Assembly (NCBI RefSeq): GCF_004331675.1
Contig: NZ_SJSN01000010.1
Coordinates: 124,001 to 188,000 of the forward strand
Direction of reading: 5' to 3'
Source: Pedobacter frigidisoli
Lineage (GTDB): Bacteria; Bacteroidota; Bacteroidia; Sphingobacteriales; Sphingobacteriaceae
Length of the DNA stretch: 64,000 nucleotides
The notes beneath the pieces are model-generated. The model searched no databases and was not told the DNA's origin. It was given only the letters and a program-made list of their open reading frames with translations. The translations under genes and the position numbers were made by a program. Of this stretch, positions 1 through 9,728 are shown in pieces. Numbering within the stretch: the stretch's first letter is position 1; the number at the start of each line of letters is the position of its first letter.

Positions 1-2
1 TT

Positions 3-674
3 GATGGAGAACTCCGCCAGGAGTTTCCAGTTACCGTAAGGGATACGGTGAAAGCGGCAGTCGTAGATAGTGTTTTGACCATTAGCGGGCCAACAGCCGG
101 CCTGGTAAACGAGGAGATCAGACTTGAGGGAGATGGCGATGGAAAGGATTTTGAATGGTCTTTTGGAGAAACCGGACGTGTAGATGTAAAAGGAAAAACC
201 GCCCTGTACACGTATCGTGCACCGGGAAAATATGTTGTGCGCCTGCGGTCTGATAAAAGCCGAAAGCCTGCTTATCTAACCGTTTTAATTACTGATCCGA
301 ATGCAGAGATTGTTGAAGATTTAGTTGCGCCGGGAGATGGAGAACGAAAAACTATCGATGACATCAGAGCCCGGTTACAGGCTATCGCCAACGGTGCAGA
401 TTTCAATTCCAATTACTACTACCTCATTAAAAAGTATATGTGCGGCAATGAGAAGGTTACCGTGAACGTAGAAATGAACGGAAAGAAAAAACAGACCGAT
501 ATTTACTCCTATTGTATGGGACTCACCTTTGGCGGTGAAATAGCAGTAGATGAGGCACAGCTTTCAATTAAACCGAATTCTACCTGTGCAAGCCTTTTAA
601 ACATAAAACAGCACTCTGGTACTACACAGCCTGCTGAGGCAACCCAGGCAGACGCTCCTGCAAAGACAAGATAG
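3..674 (+). CDS. PKD-domain protein of T6SSiii cluster, 5' end outside window
   Basis: The reading frame is open from the first bases of the window, so the true start lies upstream; the GTG at 48 is only an internal candidate. The visible part has a PKD/Ig-like beta domain (approximately FEWSFGETG to APGKYVVRL), then a linker and a C-terminal domain with three cysteines (KKYMCGN, YSYCMG, NSTCAS). The tail is Ala/Thr/Gln-rich. It lies 42 bp before tssR, in the place where T6SSiii clusters carry their Bacteroidetes-specific accessory tss genes (tssN to tssR). It could be TssP or another envelope component, but I cannot assign the letter. Role in the trans-envelope complex is inferred from context. 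Confidence 0.6.
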   Translation, partial: DGELRQEFPVTVRDTVKAAVVDSVLTISGPTAGLVNEEIRLEGDGDGKDFEWSFGETGRVDVKGKTALYTYRAPGKYVVRLRSDKSRKPAYLTVLITDPNAEIVEDLVAPGDGERKTIDDIRARLQAIANGADFNSNYYYLIKKYMCGNEKVTVNVEMNGKKKQTDIYSYCMGLTFGGEIAVDEAQLSIKPNSTCASLLNIKQHSGTTQPAEATQADAPAKTR

Positions 675-715
675 ATCAATACTGTATCCTAACGCTTAAG
701 CTCATCCTATTCAAT

Positions 716-3091
716 ATGAAAAAATATTATTTCTTAACCATCATCCTTTTAGGAATATCAATGGCTAATGCCCAATCCCCTGCGTCGTTTGGTAAAAAGG
801 TTAAATATATGCCAAAATCTTACGAGCGGCCCGCCAAAACAATAAATATCAATGAAAATACTTCCGGTAGCAGCCTACCCTGGATAGTTTTCTCAGACCG
901 CGAAGACAACTACACTACCACTGCACCCGGTGGAAGTCTGATTATGAAAAAGATCAGTTTTATGGAGCCTTTCTATGTATCCAAAGAAGAAAACGGGTAC
1001 CTGAAACTCATAAAGTACAAGGCGGGGATGATCAGAGGCCGTAAGATCAATGATAAAAAAAGCGCAATAAGCTACGGATGGATATCCAAATCAAAGTTGC
1101 TTCTGTGGCAGCGTGCTTTTTCCAACCAAAAAACAGGCTATGCAGAAAAAGCTATTGGAATTGTCAATGGCAAAAATCCCCTTACCGAGCCAAAATTTTA
1201 TTTCGATACTACGGACTCGATTCTTGTCTACAGCACGCCTGAACTCAAAGACCGCCGCACCAAGGTAAGGCTCCACGAAATTGCCTATATCTATAAAAAA
1301 TCAGAGGATGAAAAGAAATACCTGATAGGTTCAGAGGATCAGTTGTTTGCAGATTCTGCACGCAAAAGTGTTTATGGCTGGGTTTCGGCGGAAGCCATGC
1401 ACAGCTGGGGCGACAGGTTGTACATCAGTTCCACTAAACCTGGCGACTATAGTCTTGAAGACTCAACTGCAGCAGCCATTTCAGTGGGTATAAGTAATGG
1501 AACCCCATTTATGGCTGACCCCTTGCTACCTGCAGGAAATGTGATTCTAAAAGGCTTTCCTGTTATTTCAGAAAATGAGAGCAATTATACGGTTGGCATT
1601 GCAACAGATGTTTTCAATAAAACAGACAATAAAATATTGACCATTAACGGCTCTGCATTTTCTTATCGTGATTATGTTGCCCTTCGAAAAAATAAGACAA
1701 AAGTTAATGTTGTCTTTGTTGTAGATGGCGGAAGCTCGATGAGCAAATACCTCTCCGGGATGACCAATACCATTGCATCTTTTGAAGGTATTTTGGATAA
1801 TTTTGGGAAAGGTACCCAGGTTAGTTATGGAGGTGTGGTTTATCGCGGAGAAGATGGCTGCCCCATAAATGGTCTATTAACCAGTCCCATCCAAAATGAC
1901 TACAGGCAGCTTATGAGTTTCTTATCAAATGAAGCAAAGAATACGGAAAAGTGTAACAGCGCAATTTCTGAGTCGCCGGTTTTCAGCGCAATGAAAGCAG
2001 GCTTAAGCTTATTTAAGGGAAAAAAGAATGAAACCAATCTTATTGTTCTGGTAGGCAGCACCGGAAATTCCGGAGGCACAAACAATTACCTGATTAATGA
2101 ACTAAGCGAGCAGGTTGCACTTGCCGACGCTAGGATTCTGGCTTTGCAGGTATACAGTGATTACAATTCTGTTTTTAATGATTTTGTAATTCAGTCTCGT
2201 AAATTGGTTTCCGAATCTGCTATCCGATCTGCAGAGTACAGGAAGAATACGATGGTAAGGGGTGAGGGGCTCAAGAGTTTCCAACCGTATAATACAAGCC
2301 TTCAGGATTCGATTTCCTATTACCTGGATTACCCGAAGAACAGCCTGATTCAGGGAGGAGTCGTCTTCCCAACCAAGGGAACTGTAAATTCAAACGAAAG
2401 TATGACCATTGCATTAAAACGTTTTGTGCAAGAAACCAATTCAGACATTTACAACCAGATAAGTTCTTTAGACAGCGCATTCCGTTTAACGGGCATAGCA
2501 CGTAGGAATCTGTCGAAAAACGTTGAGGACTTGCTGCCTCCGCCTGTGGGAATAGAGGTGGCAGACCGGATGCCGCACAATGAATTTAAATATTACAGTA
2601 CCGCAACCCTTCCTGCAGACTTCGTCAATAAAAATCATTCGGCACTGCAATACGCCATTGTGCTGAACAATATGGAGTATAGGCAGATAACAGATGTGTT
2701 TTCAATGATGTTGGGCCAAAATCTACAAGCCGATCAAAGCTCCTTTAGGAGTAAATTGGTGAAAAACTATGTAAAAATGCCCAAACAGCTTTTAGGAATT
2801 AAGGTATCTTCCAGTGAAATCAAAGCGATGAGCCTGGCCAGTTATTTAAAGCTGGTTACTGGTTTGCCACTGAATAATGAGTTTTTGAACCAGTACAAAA
2901 TAGGTGATTTGAACAAAACCTCAAGTATGCCATTAGCCCAATTTGAAAATTATATCAGATTACTCAATGAATCGGTTCAGCAAATCAAAAGGGCTACCCA
3001 AATTGAGCAACAGTTTGTTTCGAATGGCAAATTATATTATTACATCACCGAAAAGAACTTTAATCCGGCAGTGATGCCAAAAACCAATTAG
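716..3091 (+). CDS. tssR: T6SSiii vWA-domain protein TssR
   Basis: This is a 791-residue exported protein with an N-terminal signal peptide ending near NAQ (residues 18-20). Residues about 325-520 form a von Willebrand factor A-like domain; the strand VVFVVDGGSSMS carries a MIDAS-like D337-x-G-S-S motif. The N-terminal half holds two segments that resemble SH3-like or beta repeats. The C-terminal part is helical. Size, signal peptide, vWA domain and position directly before clpV match the TssR protein specific to Bacteroidetes T6SSiii, thought to replace parts of the membrane complex missing in this subtype. The stop is 3 bp before clpV, so the two are probably co-translated. Confidence 0.85.
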   Translation: MKKYYFLTIILLGISMANAQSPASFGKKVKYMPKSYERPAKTININENTSGSSLPWIVFSDREDNYTTTAPGGSLIMKKISFMEPFYVSKEENGYLKLIKYKAGMIRGRKINDKKSAISYGWISKSKLLLWQRAFSNQKTGYAEKAIGIVNGKNPLTEPKFYFDTTDSILVYSTPELKDRRTKVRLHEIAYIYKKSEDEKKYLIGSEDQLFADSARKSVYGWVSAEAMHSWGDRLYISSTKPGDYSLEDSTAAAISVGISNGTPFMADPLLPAGNVILKGFPVISENESNYTVGIATDVFNKTDNKILTINGSAFSYRDYVALRKNKTKVNVVFVVDGGSSMSKYLSGMTNTIASFEGILDNFGKGTQVSYGGVVYRGEDGCPINGLLTSPIQNDYRQLMSFLSNEAKNTEKCNSAISESPVFSAMKAGLSLFKGKKNETNLIVLVGSTGNSGGTNNYLINELSEQVALADARILALQVYSDYNSVFNDFVIQSRKLVSESAIRSAEYRKNTMVRGEGLKSFQPYNTSLQDSISYYLDYPKNSLIQGGVVFPTKGTVNSNESMTIALKRFVQETNSDIYNQISSLDSAFRLTGIARRNLSKNVEDLLPPPVGIEVADRMPHNEFKYYSTATLPADFVNKNHSALQYAIVLNNMEYRQITDVFSMMLGQNLQADQSSFRSKLVKNYVKMPKQLLGIKVSSSEIKAMSLASYLKLVTGLPLNNEFLNQYKIGDLNKTSSMPLAQFENYIRLLNESVQQIKRATQIEQQFVSNGKLYYYITEKNFNPAVMPKTN

Positions 3092-3094
3092 ATA

Positions 3095-5605
3095 ATGGCA
3101 ATCACAAATTTTAGCGAATCGGTAAAAACCGCATTGCGTATCGCCCAGTCATTAGCAAAAGAATATGGCAACCCGACATTTTCAGCGGCGCATTTACTCA
3201 AAGGGTTAATGCACAAAGACGTCGGACTGAGGTCTTTCATCACTTCAATAGGGAAGGATGAAGAATACATTAGCGAGTGGGCGGAAGTGAGGATTGACGA
3301 ACAACCAAAATCAGCTAGTTATAATGACGTGGTAACGGGTGCACCAGAAATTCCAATCATTTTTGAAGAGGCAGATAACGTACGCATAAAGCTTGGTCTT
3401 GATTTGATTACACCTGTCTGCGTATTAACTGCGTTGGCGAAACCTGGTGTTGGTTTTCAGGTAGACCAGCTTAAGTCCTTTCCAATTAAAGAGAAGGAAA
3501 TATTGGAGCTATATGTAAAAGATGAAGAAATTGCCAGGGCAGTTGCACCAGATTCGAACGCTGACCACTCGGAAAAAAAACCTACTAATAATGCACTCTT
3601 GAAATACTGTGTAGACAGGTTACAAATGGTTAGGGATGGCAAAACTGATTCGATAATTGGCCGGGACCGGGAAACAAGAATGATGATGGAAATTCTTTGC
3701 CGGAGAACAAAGCCAAACGTCATTCTTACTGGTGATGCCGGTGTGGGCAAAACTGCACTTGTCGATGGTTTTGCGATTGATATTGTAAACCAGTCTGTAC
3801 CTGAAAGTCTAAAATCAGTCCAGCTATATGAGCTTGATCTAGGCTCGCTCATTGCAGGAGCCTCTTACAAAGGTGAGATAGAGGATCGGCTAAAGAATAT
3901 TATTAAAGAGATTAAACAGTTCGAAAAGGCAGTGCTTTTTATCGATGAAATTCATACCCTGTTGGATAGTAAAGGCCCATTGGGCGCTGGAATTGGCAAT
4001 CTGCTGAAACCCGAGCTTGCGCGTGGCGAAATAACGGTAATAGGTGCAACCACAATCGATGAGTATCGGAAGATTATTGAGCCAGAACAGGCTTTCAGCA
4101 GGCGTTTTGAAGTACTTCAAGTGAATGAACCAAATGAGGAGAGCACAATAAAAATGCTCCAAAAGCTGGCAGTGAAATACGAAGAACACCATGGTTTAGG
4201 CATCGAGCCAGATGCAATGGAAGAATGTGTACGGTTAGCCAAGCGCTATATGAAAGATAGAAGGCTTCCGGATTCTGCTTTCGACTTGCTTGACCGCACA
4301 ATGGCAGCCATGAAGATGATGAATGATACTTCTGAGCTGGTAATATCAACTTTGGAGCAAGATTTGGAAGACTTGAGGGCAGATGAGGGAGTGCAAAATA
4401 AATACAAGGACTACAAATGGCTTTACTCCCTTTTGCAAAATAAACTTAGCCCTGTTCTGTTGGGAAGGTTAACCGATGAAACGCAAACAGATGCCTTTGA
4501 AACTGCTGAGGAATATCAGCAATATATTCAAAAGAGCCTTGCTGAGCTTAAAACTTTTGCGCTGGAGAAAAGCGAACGCATCACCAAGCAAGACATTGCA
4601 TCAATAGTTGCCTACAAAACAGGCATTCCAATGGGCAAGCTTCAGGCAGGCGAGAAGGAAAAACTGCTCAACATGGAACAGTACCTAAAAAAACGGGTTG
4701 TTGGTCAGGATCAAGCACTGAAAGCAGTTTCTGATGCTATTTTAGAATCACGAAGTGGATTAAATAAAAAGGGGCAGCCCATCGGATCTTTTTTTCTGTT
4801 GGGACCTACAGGAACCGGCAAAACCGAGCTTGCAAAATCAATTGCAGAATTTTTGTTTAATGATGAAAAGGCGATGATCAGGTTTGACATGTCGGAGTTT
4901 AAAGAAGAACACAGCGCAGCGCTTTTGTACGGAGCCCCCCCGGGCTATGTCGGATATGAAGAAGGCGGACTTCTGGTGAACAAAATCAGGCAACAGCCAT
5001 ATTCGGTGTTGTTGTTTGATGAAATTGAAAAAGCACATCCATCAGTGTTCGATACTTTTCTGCAGATCCTTGATGAAGGCCACATGCATGACCGGTTAGG
5101 AAAGGAAGGTGATTTTAGCAACTCACTTATTCTTTTTACCTCGAACATTGGCAGTGAGTGGATCGCAGAACAGATAGGAAAAGGAATTATTCCTGCTTCA
5201 AATCAACTAATGGAGGTAATGGCAGGTCATTTCCGGCCAGAATTTTTGGCCAGAATCTCAGAAATTGTTCCATTCGCCCCGATAGATGAAAGTAACGTGG
5301 TACGGATCTTTGAAATCCAGCTGAACAGTTTGATCCAGTCTCTGAACAAACTTGGTATTGAATTTGAAATTTCAGAGGATGCTAAAAAGATGATTGCGCT
5401 TGACGGCTTTACACCGAAATACGGTGCAAGGCAGCTATCGGCCGTCATCAGAAATCTATTGAGAAGGCCAATATCCAAATACATAATTGCAGGCGAATTG
5501 AAGAAAGGTGCTACTGTAAAAGTAAGCAAACAACCTGCTGATAATCAGCTGATATGGGAAATTATCGAGCCTGAGATTGTATCAGCAGAACAAAAATTGA
5601 GTTAA
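3095..5605 (+). CDS. clpV: T6SS sheath-recycling AAA+ ATPase ClpV (TssH)
   Basis: This is an 836-residue Clp/Hsp100 unfoldase with two AAA+ modules. A Clp N-terminal repeat domain occupies residues 1-150. The first Walker A is GDAGVGKT (213-220), followed by Walker B FIDEIHTL. The second Walker A is GPTGTGKT (570-577), followed by LLFDEIEKAH. The C-terminal D2-small domain is intact. ClpV disassembles the contracted TssB/TssC sheath in the cytoplasm so that subunits can be reused. It lies between tssR and tssBC, which distinguishes it from housekeeping ClpB/ClpC. The gene is full length and in the same transcription unit as its neighbours. Confidence 0.93.
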   Translation: MAITNFSESVKTALRIAQSLAKEYGNPTFSAAHLLKGLMHKDVGLRSFITSIGKDEEYISEWAEVRIDEQPKSASYNDVVTGAPEIPIIFEEADNVRIKLGLDLITPVCVLTALAKPGVGFQVDQLKSFPIKEKEILELYVKDEEIARAVAPDSNADHSEKKPTNNALLKYCVDRLQMVRDGKTDSIIGRDRETRMMMEILCRRTKPNVILTGDAGVGKTALVDGFAIDIVNQSVPESLKSVQLYELDLGSLIAGASYKGEIEDRLKNIIKEIKQFEKAVLFIDEIHTLLDSKGPLGAGIGNLLKPELARGEITVIGATTIDEYRKIIEPEQAFSRRFEVLQVNEPNEESTIKMLQKLAVKYEEHHGLGIEPDAMEECVRLAKRYMKDRRLPDSAFDLLDRTMAAMKMMNDTSELVISTLEQDLEDLRADEGVQNKYKDYKWLYSLLQNKLSPVLLGRLTDETQTDAFETAEEYQQYIQKSLAELKTFALEKSERITKQDIASIVAYKTGIPMGKLQAGEKEKLLNMEQYLKKRVVGQDQALKAVSDAILESRSGLNKKGQPIGSFFLLGPTGTGKTELAKSIAEFLFNDEKAMIRFDMSEFKEEHSAALLYGAPPGYVGYEEGGLLVNKIRQQPYSVLLFDEIEKAHPSVFDTFLQILDEGHMHDRLGKEGDFSNSLILFTSNIGSEWIAEQIGKGIIPASNQLMEVMAGHFRPEFLARISEIVPFAPIDESNVVRIFEIQLNSLIQSLNKLGIEFEISEDAKKMIALDGFTPKYGARQLSAVIRNLLRRPISKYIIAGELKKGATVKVSKQPADNQLIWEIIEPEIVSAEQKLS

Positions 5606-5663
5606 TGCGTTAAACTACTATATTTACAATAAAAAATAAATCATAACCCTAAATCGACATATT

Positions 5664-6110
5664 ATGTTTAATTATGAAATTGGTGGAAATGAGCGAAAAA
5701 TTGATACCTCAGAAGCTTTCGCAGAAATCGCCCACAACAAAACACTCTTCGTACAGAAGCTGACCGATAATGAGCCCATCAAACCGGAAAAGGTTGAGGG
5801 TTTGAAAACAGTAAAAGATGTATTCGAACATTACAAACCTAATGTAAAGGTTGCCTTCGAAAAGGATGATGGTTCTACCGTTGCGGAAACCATTAGCTTT
5901 AATGACCTGAGTGATTTTGGTGTTAAAAATATCATTGGTCAAAGCAATTACCTGACTAATGTAAACATTGAAAGGGAGATGTCGCTTAATGTTATTAAGC
6001 AACTTAAATCAAACAAAACTTTAAAAGCTACACTGGATGATGAAGAAACCAAGTCTGCATTCATCAGCGCCCTTAAGAATTTTGTAGACGAATTGGAGCA
6101 AAATAAATAA
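5664..6110 (+). CDS. tssB: T6SS contractile sheath small subunit TssB
   Basis: This is a 148-residue protein directly upstream of tssC (17 bp gap) and downstream of clpV. The N-terminus (FNYEIGGNERK) is of the divergent Bacteroidetes TssB type rather than the VipA type. The middle carries the strand-rich segment (VKVAFEKDDGS) followed by a helical C-terminus. TssB pairs with TssC to build the cytoplasmic contractile sheath. Identification rests on size, order and pairing with a clear TssC; motif evidence by itself is modest. Confidence 0.87.
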   Translation: MFNYEIGGNERKIDTSEAFAEIAHNKTLFVQKLTDNEPIKPEKVEGLKTVKDVFEHYKPNVKVAFEKDDGSTVAETISFNDLSDFGVKNIIGQSNYLTNVNIEREMSLNVIKQLKSNKTLKATLDDEETKSAFISALKNFVDELEQNK

Positions 6111-6127
6111 TTAAACGCCTAGAAAAG

Positions 6128-7516
6128 ATGTCAAACCCTCAAGAACTACAATCAGAACAAAATAATTCCTCAGCTGGCTTTAAACCGGCAGAGGGTAAAG
6201 CCATAGAAAAAACATCCCTGAAGGATAATCTGGAAAAGCTGGCAAGAGTTGGAGGTTTCGATTTGCTCGAATCCACCGTAGACGGCCTCCAAAACCTTAA
6301 CCCGGAAAGAAAAGCCAGAAAGCAAATTTTTCTGACAGGTGATGAGAAAAAGAAGGACCGCGAAGAACTGAAAAAGAAAATTCAGCTTTGGATTGATGTA
6401 CTGGAAGCTTCAACATCTGTTGCCGATATGGTGGAAAAAAGTACGCAAAAACTGAATTCTGCTGAAGAAAATCTGAACAAGAATATCGGTACTGCCTTGG
6501 AAAGAACCAGAGAACTTGAGCAGGCTTATCGCTCTGTACACTTGTTTTACAAGAACACAGAATCTGATAAGCTTAAAAACGTTGTGCTTTTGAACGCCTC
6601 TATGGATCAGATAAAGGATTTAGACAATCCGCGCTTTATTGAGTACGTGGATGATGAGCTGAAACAAAATTATGACCGTCTGGATCTTCGTAACAACTAT
6701 TCCTTAATGGTTGTGCCGGGTTATATGGGATCAAACAAAGTGTTAGAGAGATGGGGTAAAATTGCGCACAGCAACAAAGCGATGCTGGTAACAGACTTTG
6801 CCGATCTGGATCAGCCAGATGACGTATTAGACTTATTTACCGCTGCGAATTTCACCGGAGCAGATGCATTCAGATCAAATGTTATCATGACCTGCAACTG
6901 GCTTGTTGGGCGCGGAAAAGTAGCAGAAGTAGGCGAAGAAGATGATTTAACTGTTCCCGGCTCGGCAGCTTTAGCTGGTAAAATGTACTACACCCTCATG
7001 TCGCAGGTTACCGCTGGTAAAAAACACGGAGCCATTAATGAGGTTGATGGGGTTAAGTTTGACCTTAAAAAGAGCGAGATTTCACATTTGGAAAGAGTAG
7101 GACTTGTACCAATGGTGAATGAATATGGAAAGGTAATGGCTTTTTCGGCCAAAACCCTTTTTAACGGCGACAACGTTGGTCTACAAACCTATTCAGTAGT
7201 TCGCGTATTTGATTACATCACAAAAGTGTTATTCGATTTTCTTAACAGAAGAGCATTTGAAAACTGGACATCGAAAACCGAACAGGATCTTAGGGGACAA
7301 ATTGTTAAGTTTCTGGATGGTATTCAGGGTGCAGACCGCTTAATTGAGCGTTTCAAGATTATGAAATTTGAACGCGATGAACAGCAAAAAGACAGGATTC
7401 ATCTGGACATTCATATCACGCCGTATTTTCCTGCAAAAAGCTTTGTAGTAAAGCTTGATGGGCATAAAGGTGAAGACGAAAGTACTACCTGGGCCTCGGA
7501 ATACAACCAGCAATAA
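6128..7516 (+). CDS. tssC: T6SS contractile sheath large subunit TssC
   Basis: This is a 462-residue protein of the DUF5458/TssC type found in Bacteroidetes T6SSiii. It has a charged helical N-terminus (residues 1-130, with many Lys/Glu heptads) that should contact TssB, and a large middle domain (LMVVPGYMGS, FRSNVIMTCNWLVG) corresponding to the sheath handshake and core fold. The C-terminus (HLDIHITPYFPAKSF) matches the conserved end of the family. It forms the sheath around the Hcp tube. An intrinsic terminator follows directly, so tssC closes the tssR-clpV-tssB-tssC operon. Confidence 0.92.
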   Translation: MSNPQELQSEQNNSSAGFKPAEGKAIEKTSLKDNLEKLARVGGFDLLESTVDGLQNLNPERKARKQIFLTGDEKKKDREELKKKIQLWIDVLEASTSVADMVEKSTQKLNSAEENLNKNIGTALERTRELEQAYRSVHLFYKNTESDKLKNVVLLNASMDQIKDLDNPRFIEYVDDELKQNYDRLDLRNNYSLMVVPGYMGSNKVLERWGKIAHSNKAMLVTDFADLDQPDDVLDLFTAANFTGADAFRSNVIMTCNWLVGRGKVAEVGEEDDLTVPGSAALAGKMYYTLMSQVTAGKKHGAINEVDGVKFDLKKSEISHLERVGLVPMVNEYGKVMAFSAKTLFNGDNVGLQTYSVVRVFDYITKVLFDFLNRRAFENWTSKTEQDLRGQIVKFLDGIQGADRLIERFKIMKFERDEQQKDRIHLDIHITPYFPAKSFVVKLDGHKGEDESTTWASEYNQQ

Positions 7517-7542
7517 AAACCTAACCTCGTTCATAAATAAGA

Positions 7543-7569
7543 ACCTGACCATGCCGGTCGGGTTTTTTT
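7543..7569 (+). terminator. Intrinsic terminator after tssC
   Basis: An eight-base-pair stem (ACCTGACC with GGTCGGGT, one G-T pair) and a five-base loop ATGCC are followed by six T residues. It begins 27 bp after the tssC stop and separates the sheath operon from the oxidoreductase gene. Confidence 0.8.
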
Positions 7570-7602
7570 CGTTTATGATACGTCGAGTTAACAAAATCTT
7601 TA

Positions 7603-7610
7603 TAATTTTG
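7603..7610 (+). promoter_or_regulatory. Possible -7 box upstream of the oxidoreductase gene
   Basis: TAATTTTG matches the Bacteroidetes primary-sigma -7 consensus TAnnTTTG and lies 39 bp before the ATG at 7649. No convincing TTTG -33 box was found at the usual distance. The same extended block, ATAATTTTGTWAC, recurs at 8324-8336 upstream of hcp. Confidence 0.4.
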
Positions 7611-7648
7611 TAACACATCTCCCGCCTCAAATCTAACACCAAAGAATA

Positions 7649-8221
7649 ATGAAGCAAGTACTTATCCTAAATGGGGATATAGATAAGACAATATCAACAG
7701 GATTTTTGATTAACGCCTACACAACGGGCGCAAAGAGTGCTGGCGCAATGGTGAGAGAGATTGCTATTATTGATCTTATTTTCAATGCAAATAAGCTTTT
7801 TAATAACAGGCAGATCGCTGAGCTTGAACCGGATTTGCAGAAAGCGCTGAGTGTCATCAGGCAGAGTAATCATATTGTCCTTTTCTGTCCGGTATATGTA
7901 GATCACATTCCTACGAAAATTAAGGGATTTTTTGACCGCCTTTTTATGCCCGATCAGATTTTTAACGCACAGCAGCAGAAAACAGACAATAACTTTAGCG
8001 GTAAATCAGCAAGGATTATCTCTATTCTTGATGAGGAAACATTCAAAGACTGGAAAGCAAGCAAAAAAACGACTTACCTGTCCATCAAGAAAAATACTTT
8101 TGAAAAGTGCCGCATTAGTCCGGTACTCACCAACACGATCGGGCAGCTTCACTCCCTTGATAATCATTACAGTAAAAAATGGGTTACCAAGATGGAAAAA
8201 TTTGGCGTACAATTAATCTAG
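7649..8221 (+). CDS. Flavodoxin-like NAD(P)H-dependent oxidoreductase
   Basis: This is a 190-residue protein with the flavodoxin-like fold of small FMN quinone/NAD(P)H reductases. The N-terminal strand VLILNGD runs into the FMN phosphate loop, and HIVLFCPVYVDHIPTKIKGFFDRLF matches the central family motif in which an active-site strand is followed by P-x-x-K/L-K-x-F-x-D-R. It has no signal peptide, so it is cytoplasmic. It is its own transcription unit, with a terminator before it, between tssC and hcp. Whether it has any role in secretion is unknown; a link to T6SS would be inference from position only. Confidence 0.72.
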   Translation: MKQVLILNGDIDKTISTGFLINAYTTGAKSAGAMVREIAIIDLIFNANKLFNNRQIAELEPDLQKALSVIRQSNHIVLFCPVYVDHIPTKIKGFFDRLFMPDQIFNAQQQKTDNNFSGKSARIISILDEETFKDWKASKKTTYLSIKKNTFEKCRISPVLTNTIGQLHSLDNHYSKKWVTKMEKFGVQLI

Positions 8222-8539
8222 CCCTTTCGTCTGTTTAACTGAACTGGCAGTGTAGCATTATGCAACAAATTGCCCAGATTTCCCACACATTTCAAGTCAT
8301 GTCAGTCAAGTTAGGCAACTGAGATAATTTTGTTACAGAGAATTAATTGCAAACTGACTATTCCAACATCCCATTCATTTTTATTTTTAGCTTGCTTTCC
8401 ATGCCCGTAAACATAATGGGAGTAAACTTCTCCGCTTTATCTATTTGAATCTCATAGCATTTGGCTTGATATTTGGTTTAACTTCGACATGTAGCAGAGG
8501 CTACTCAAATCAATTTTTTAACCTTTAAATTTTAAAACT
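8222..8539. other. Intergenic region upstream of hcp
   Basis: This 318-bp AT-rich stretch has no credible gene. It contains TAATTTTG at 8325-8332 (a possible -7 box) in the block ATAATTTTGTTAC, nearly the same as the block at 7602. It probably carries the hcp promoter and a leader of about 200 bases. Confidence 0.4.
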
Positions 8540-8935
8540 ATGGCTTTCAAAGCTAGATTAAATTTTTCGGGCAAGGAGTACGATGTGCTTCACTGTGCCT
8601 ATGCGTTAAACCGTGATGTAGATGCCAAGGGAAGACCTTCTTCCGGTGTTTATGGCGGAACTATCGATGTCGAAATCGAATCAACAGAGGACACTTCGAT
8701 TATTGAGGCTATGGTAAACAACCAGTACAAGCCGATTACTGGAGTTCTTCTGATCAAAAAATCTGAGGAAGATGCCAAAATGAAAGAGGTCAGTTTCGAG
8801 GATGGCTACATTGTTAAATATTCCGAAGGAATTAACATTGTGGGTGATCATCCAATGACACTGAAATTTCAAATCTCTGCTAGAGAGTTGAAAGTAGGAA
8901 ATGCAGTACACGTAAATGATTGGCCTAAAGCTTAA
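8540..8935 (+). CDS. hcp: T6SS tube protein Hcp (TssD), first copy
   Basis: This is a 131-residue Bacteroidetes-type Hcp. It starts MAFKARLNFSGKEYDV and contains the family signature GRPSSGVYGGTI, followed by the acidic ST-EDTSII block. Hcp hexamers stack into the inner tube that carries VgrG and effectors out of the cell. It lacks cysteine clusters or C-terminal toxin extensions, so it is a structural tube protein. A second copy lies 95 bp downstream; both probably form one transcript ending at the terminator near 9450. Confidence 0.93.
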   Translation: MAFKARLNFSGKEYDVLHCAYALNRDVDAKGRPSSGVYGGTIDVEIESTEDTSIIEAMVNNQYKPITGVLLIKKSEEDAKMKEVSFEDGYIVKYSEGINIVGDHPMTLKFQISARELKVGNAVHVNDWPKA

Positions 8936-9030
8936 CCATTTCACCGGATTTCTTATCTGTATTTATTCAGTACAGGAATCCTTCTGCGTAATTAAATCAT
9001 TATTTCTTTCAATCATTTAAAAAAATTATC

Positions 9031-9426
9031 ATGGCATTTAAAACCAGATTAACGTTGGGCTCAAAAGAATTTGATGTCCTTCAATGCAGCTTTTCATTAA
9101 ACAGAGATGTTGACGCAAAAGGCCGTCCCTCATCAGGTGTTTACGGTGGTACAATTAACATTGAAATTGAATCAACTGAAGATACATCAGTTATTGAATC
9201 AATGGTGAATAATCAATACAAGCCACAGTCGGGAACGATTGTCTTCAAAAAAGGCGAAGAAGATGCCAAAATGAAAGAACTTACCTTTGAAGATGGTTAT
9301 ATTATCCAATATAATGAGGGCATTGCAGTTAATGACAATACACCAATGACGTTGAGCTTCGTAGTATCTGCACGTACGCTGAAACTAGGAAATGCGCACC
9401 ATGAAAATGACTGGCCAAAAGGATAG
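9031..9426 (+). CDS. hcp: T6SS tube protein Hcp (TssD), second copy
   Basis: This is a 131-residue paralogue of the preceding Hcp with identical length. It shares the motifs GRPSSGVYGGTI and ESTEDTS, with changes concentrated at surface-like positions and in the last strand (for example AHHENDWPKG for AVHVNDWPKA). Two non-identical tube proteins side by side may form mixed tubes or carry different cargo; the sequence alone cannot distinguish these. A strong terminator follows. Confidence 0.93.
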   Translation: MAFKTRLTLGSKEFDVLQCSFSLNRDVDAKGRPSSGVYGGTINIEIESTEDTSVIESMVNNQYKPQSGTIVFKKGEEDAKMKELTFEDGYIIQYNEGIAVNDNTPMTLSFVVSARTLKLGNAHHENDWPKG

Positions 9427-9449
9427 TTATTTTCGGAATACATTTTAAG

Positions 9450-9486
9450 CTCCATGCGTCCGATTTAGCAGGTCGCATGGAGTTTT
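9450..9486 (+). terminator. Intrinsic terminator after hcp pair
   Basis: A nine-base-pair perfect stem (CTCCATGCG with CGCATGGAG), extended inside by CC/GG after a bulge, has an AT-rich loop and is followed by TTTT. It lies 23 bp after the second hcp stop. Confidence 0.82.
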
Positions 9487-9728
9487 CAGTATTGAATTTA
9501 GAGACGATACTGCATTTATGACTTAGCGATTTAATTTTATACGAACTCAACATATTGAATTATTGAAGCCTTAAGGCAAATATTCTGATTACGCAAGATT
9601 TCCAGGACGCTCCATGATCACTTACTTAACCTTTACTAAGGAGAATTGGTTTAATGTCCTCTTTAATATTCCTGCGGATTGAATGTTTTTATTAATGGCA
9701 ATTGCTATGATCAAGACTCAAAACCAAT

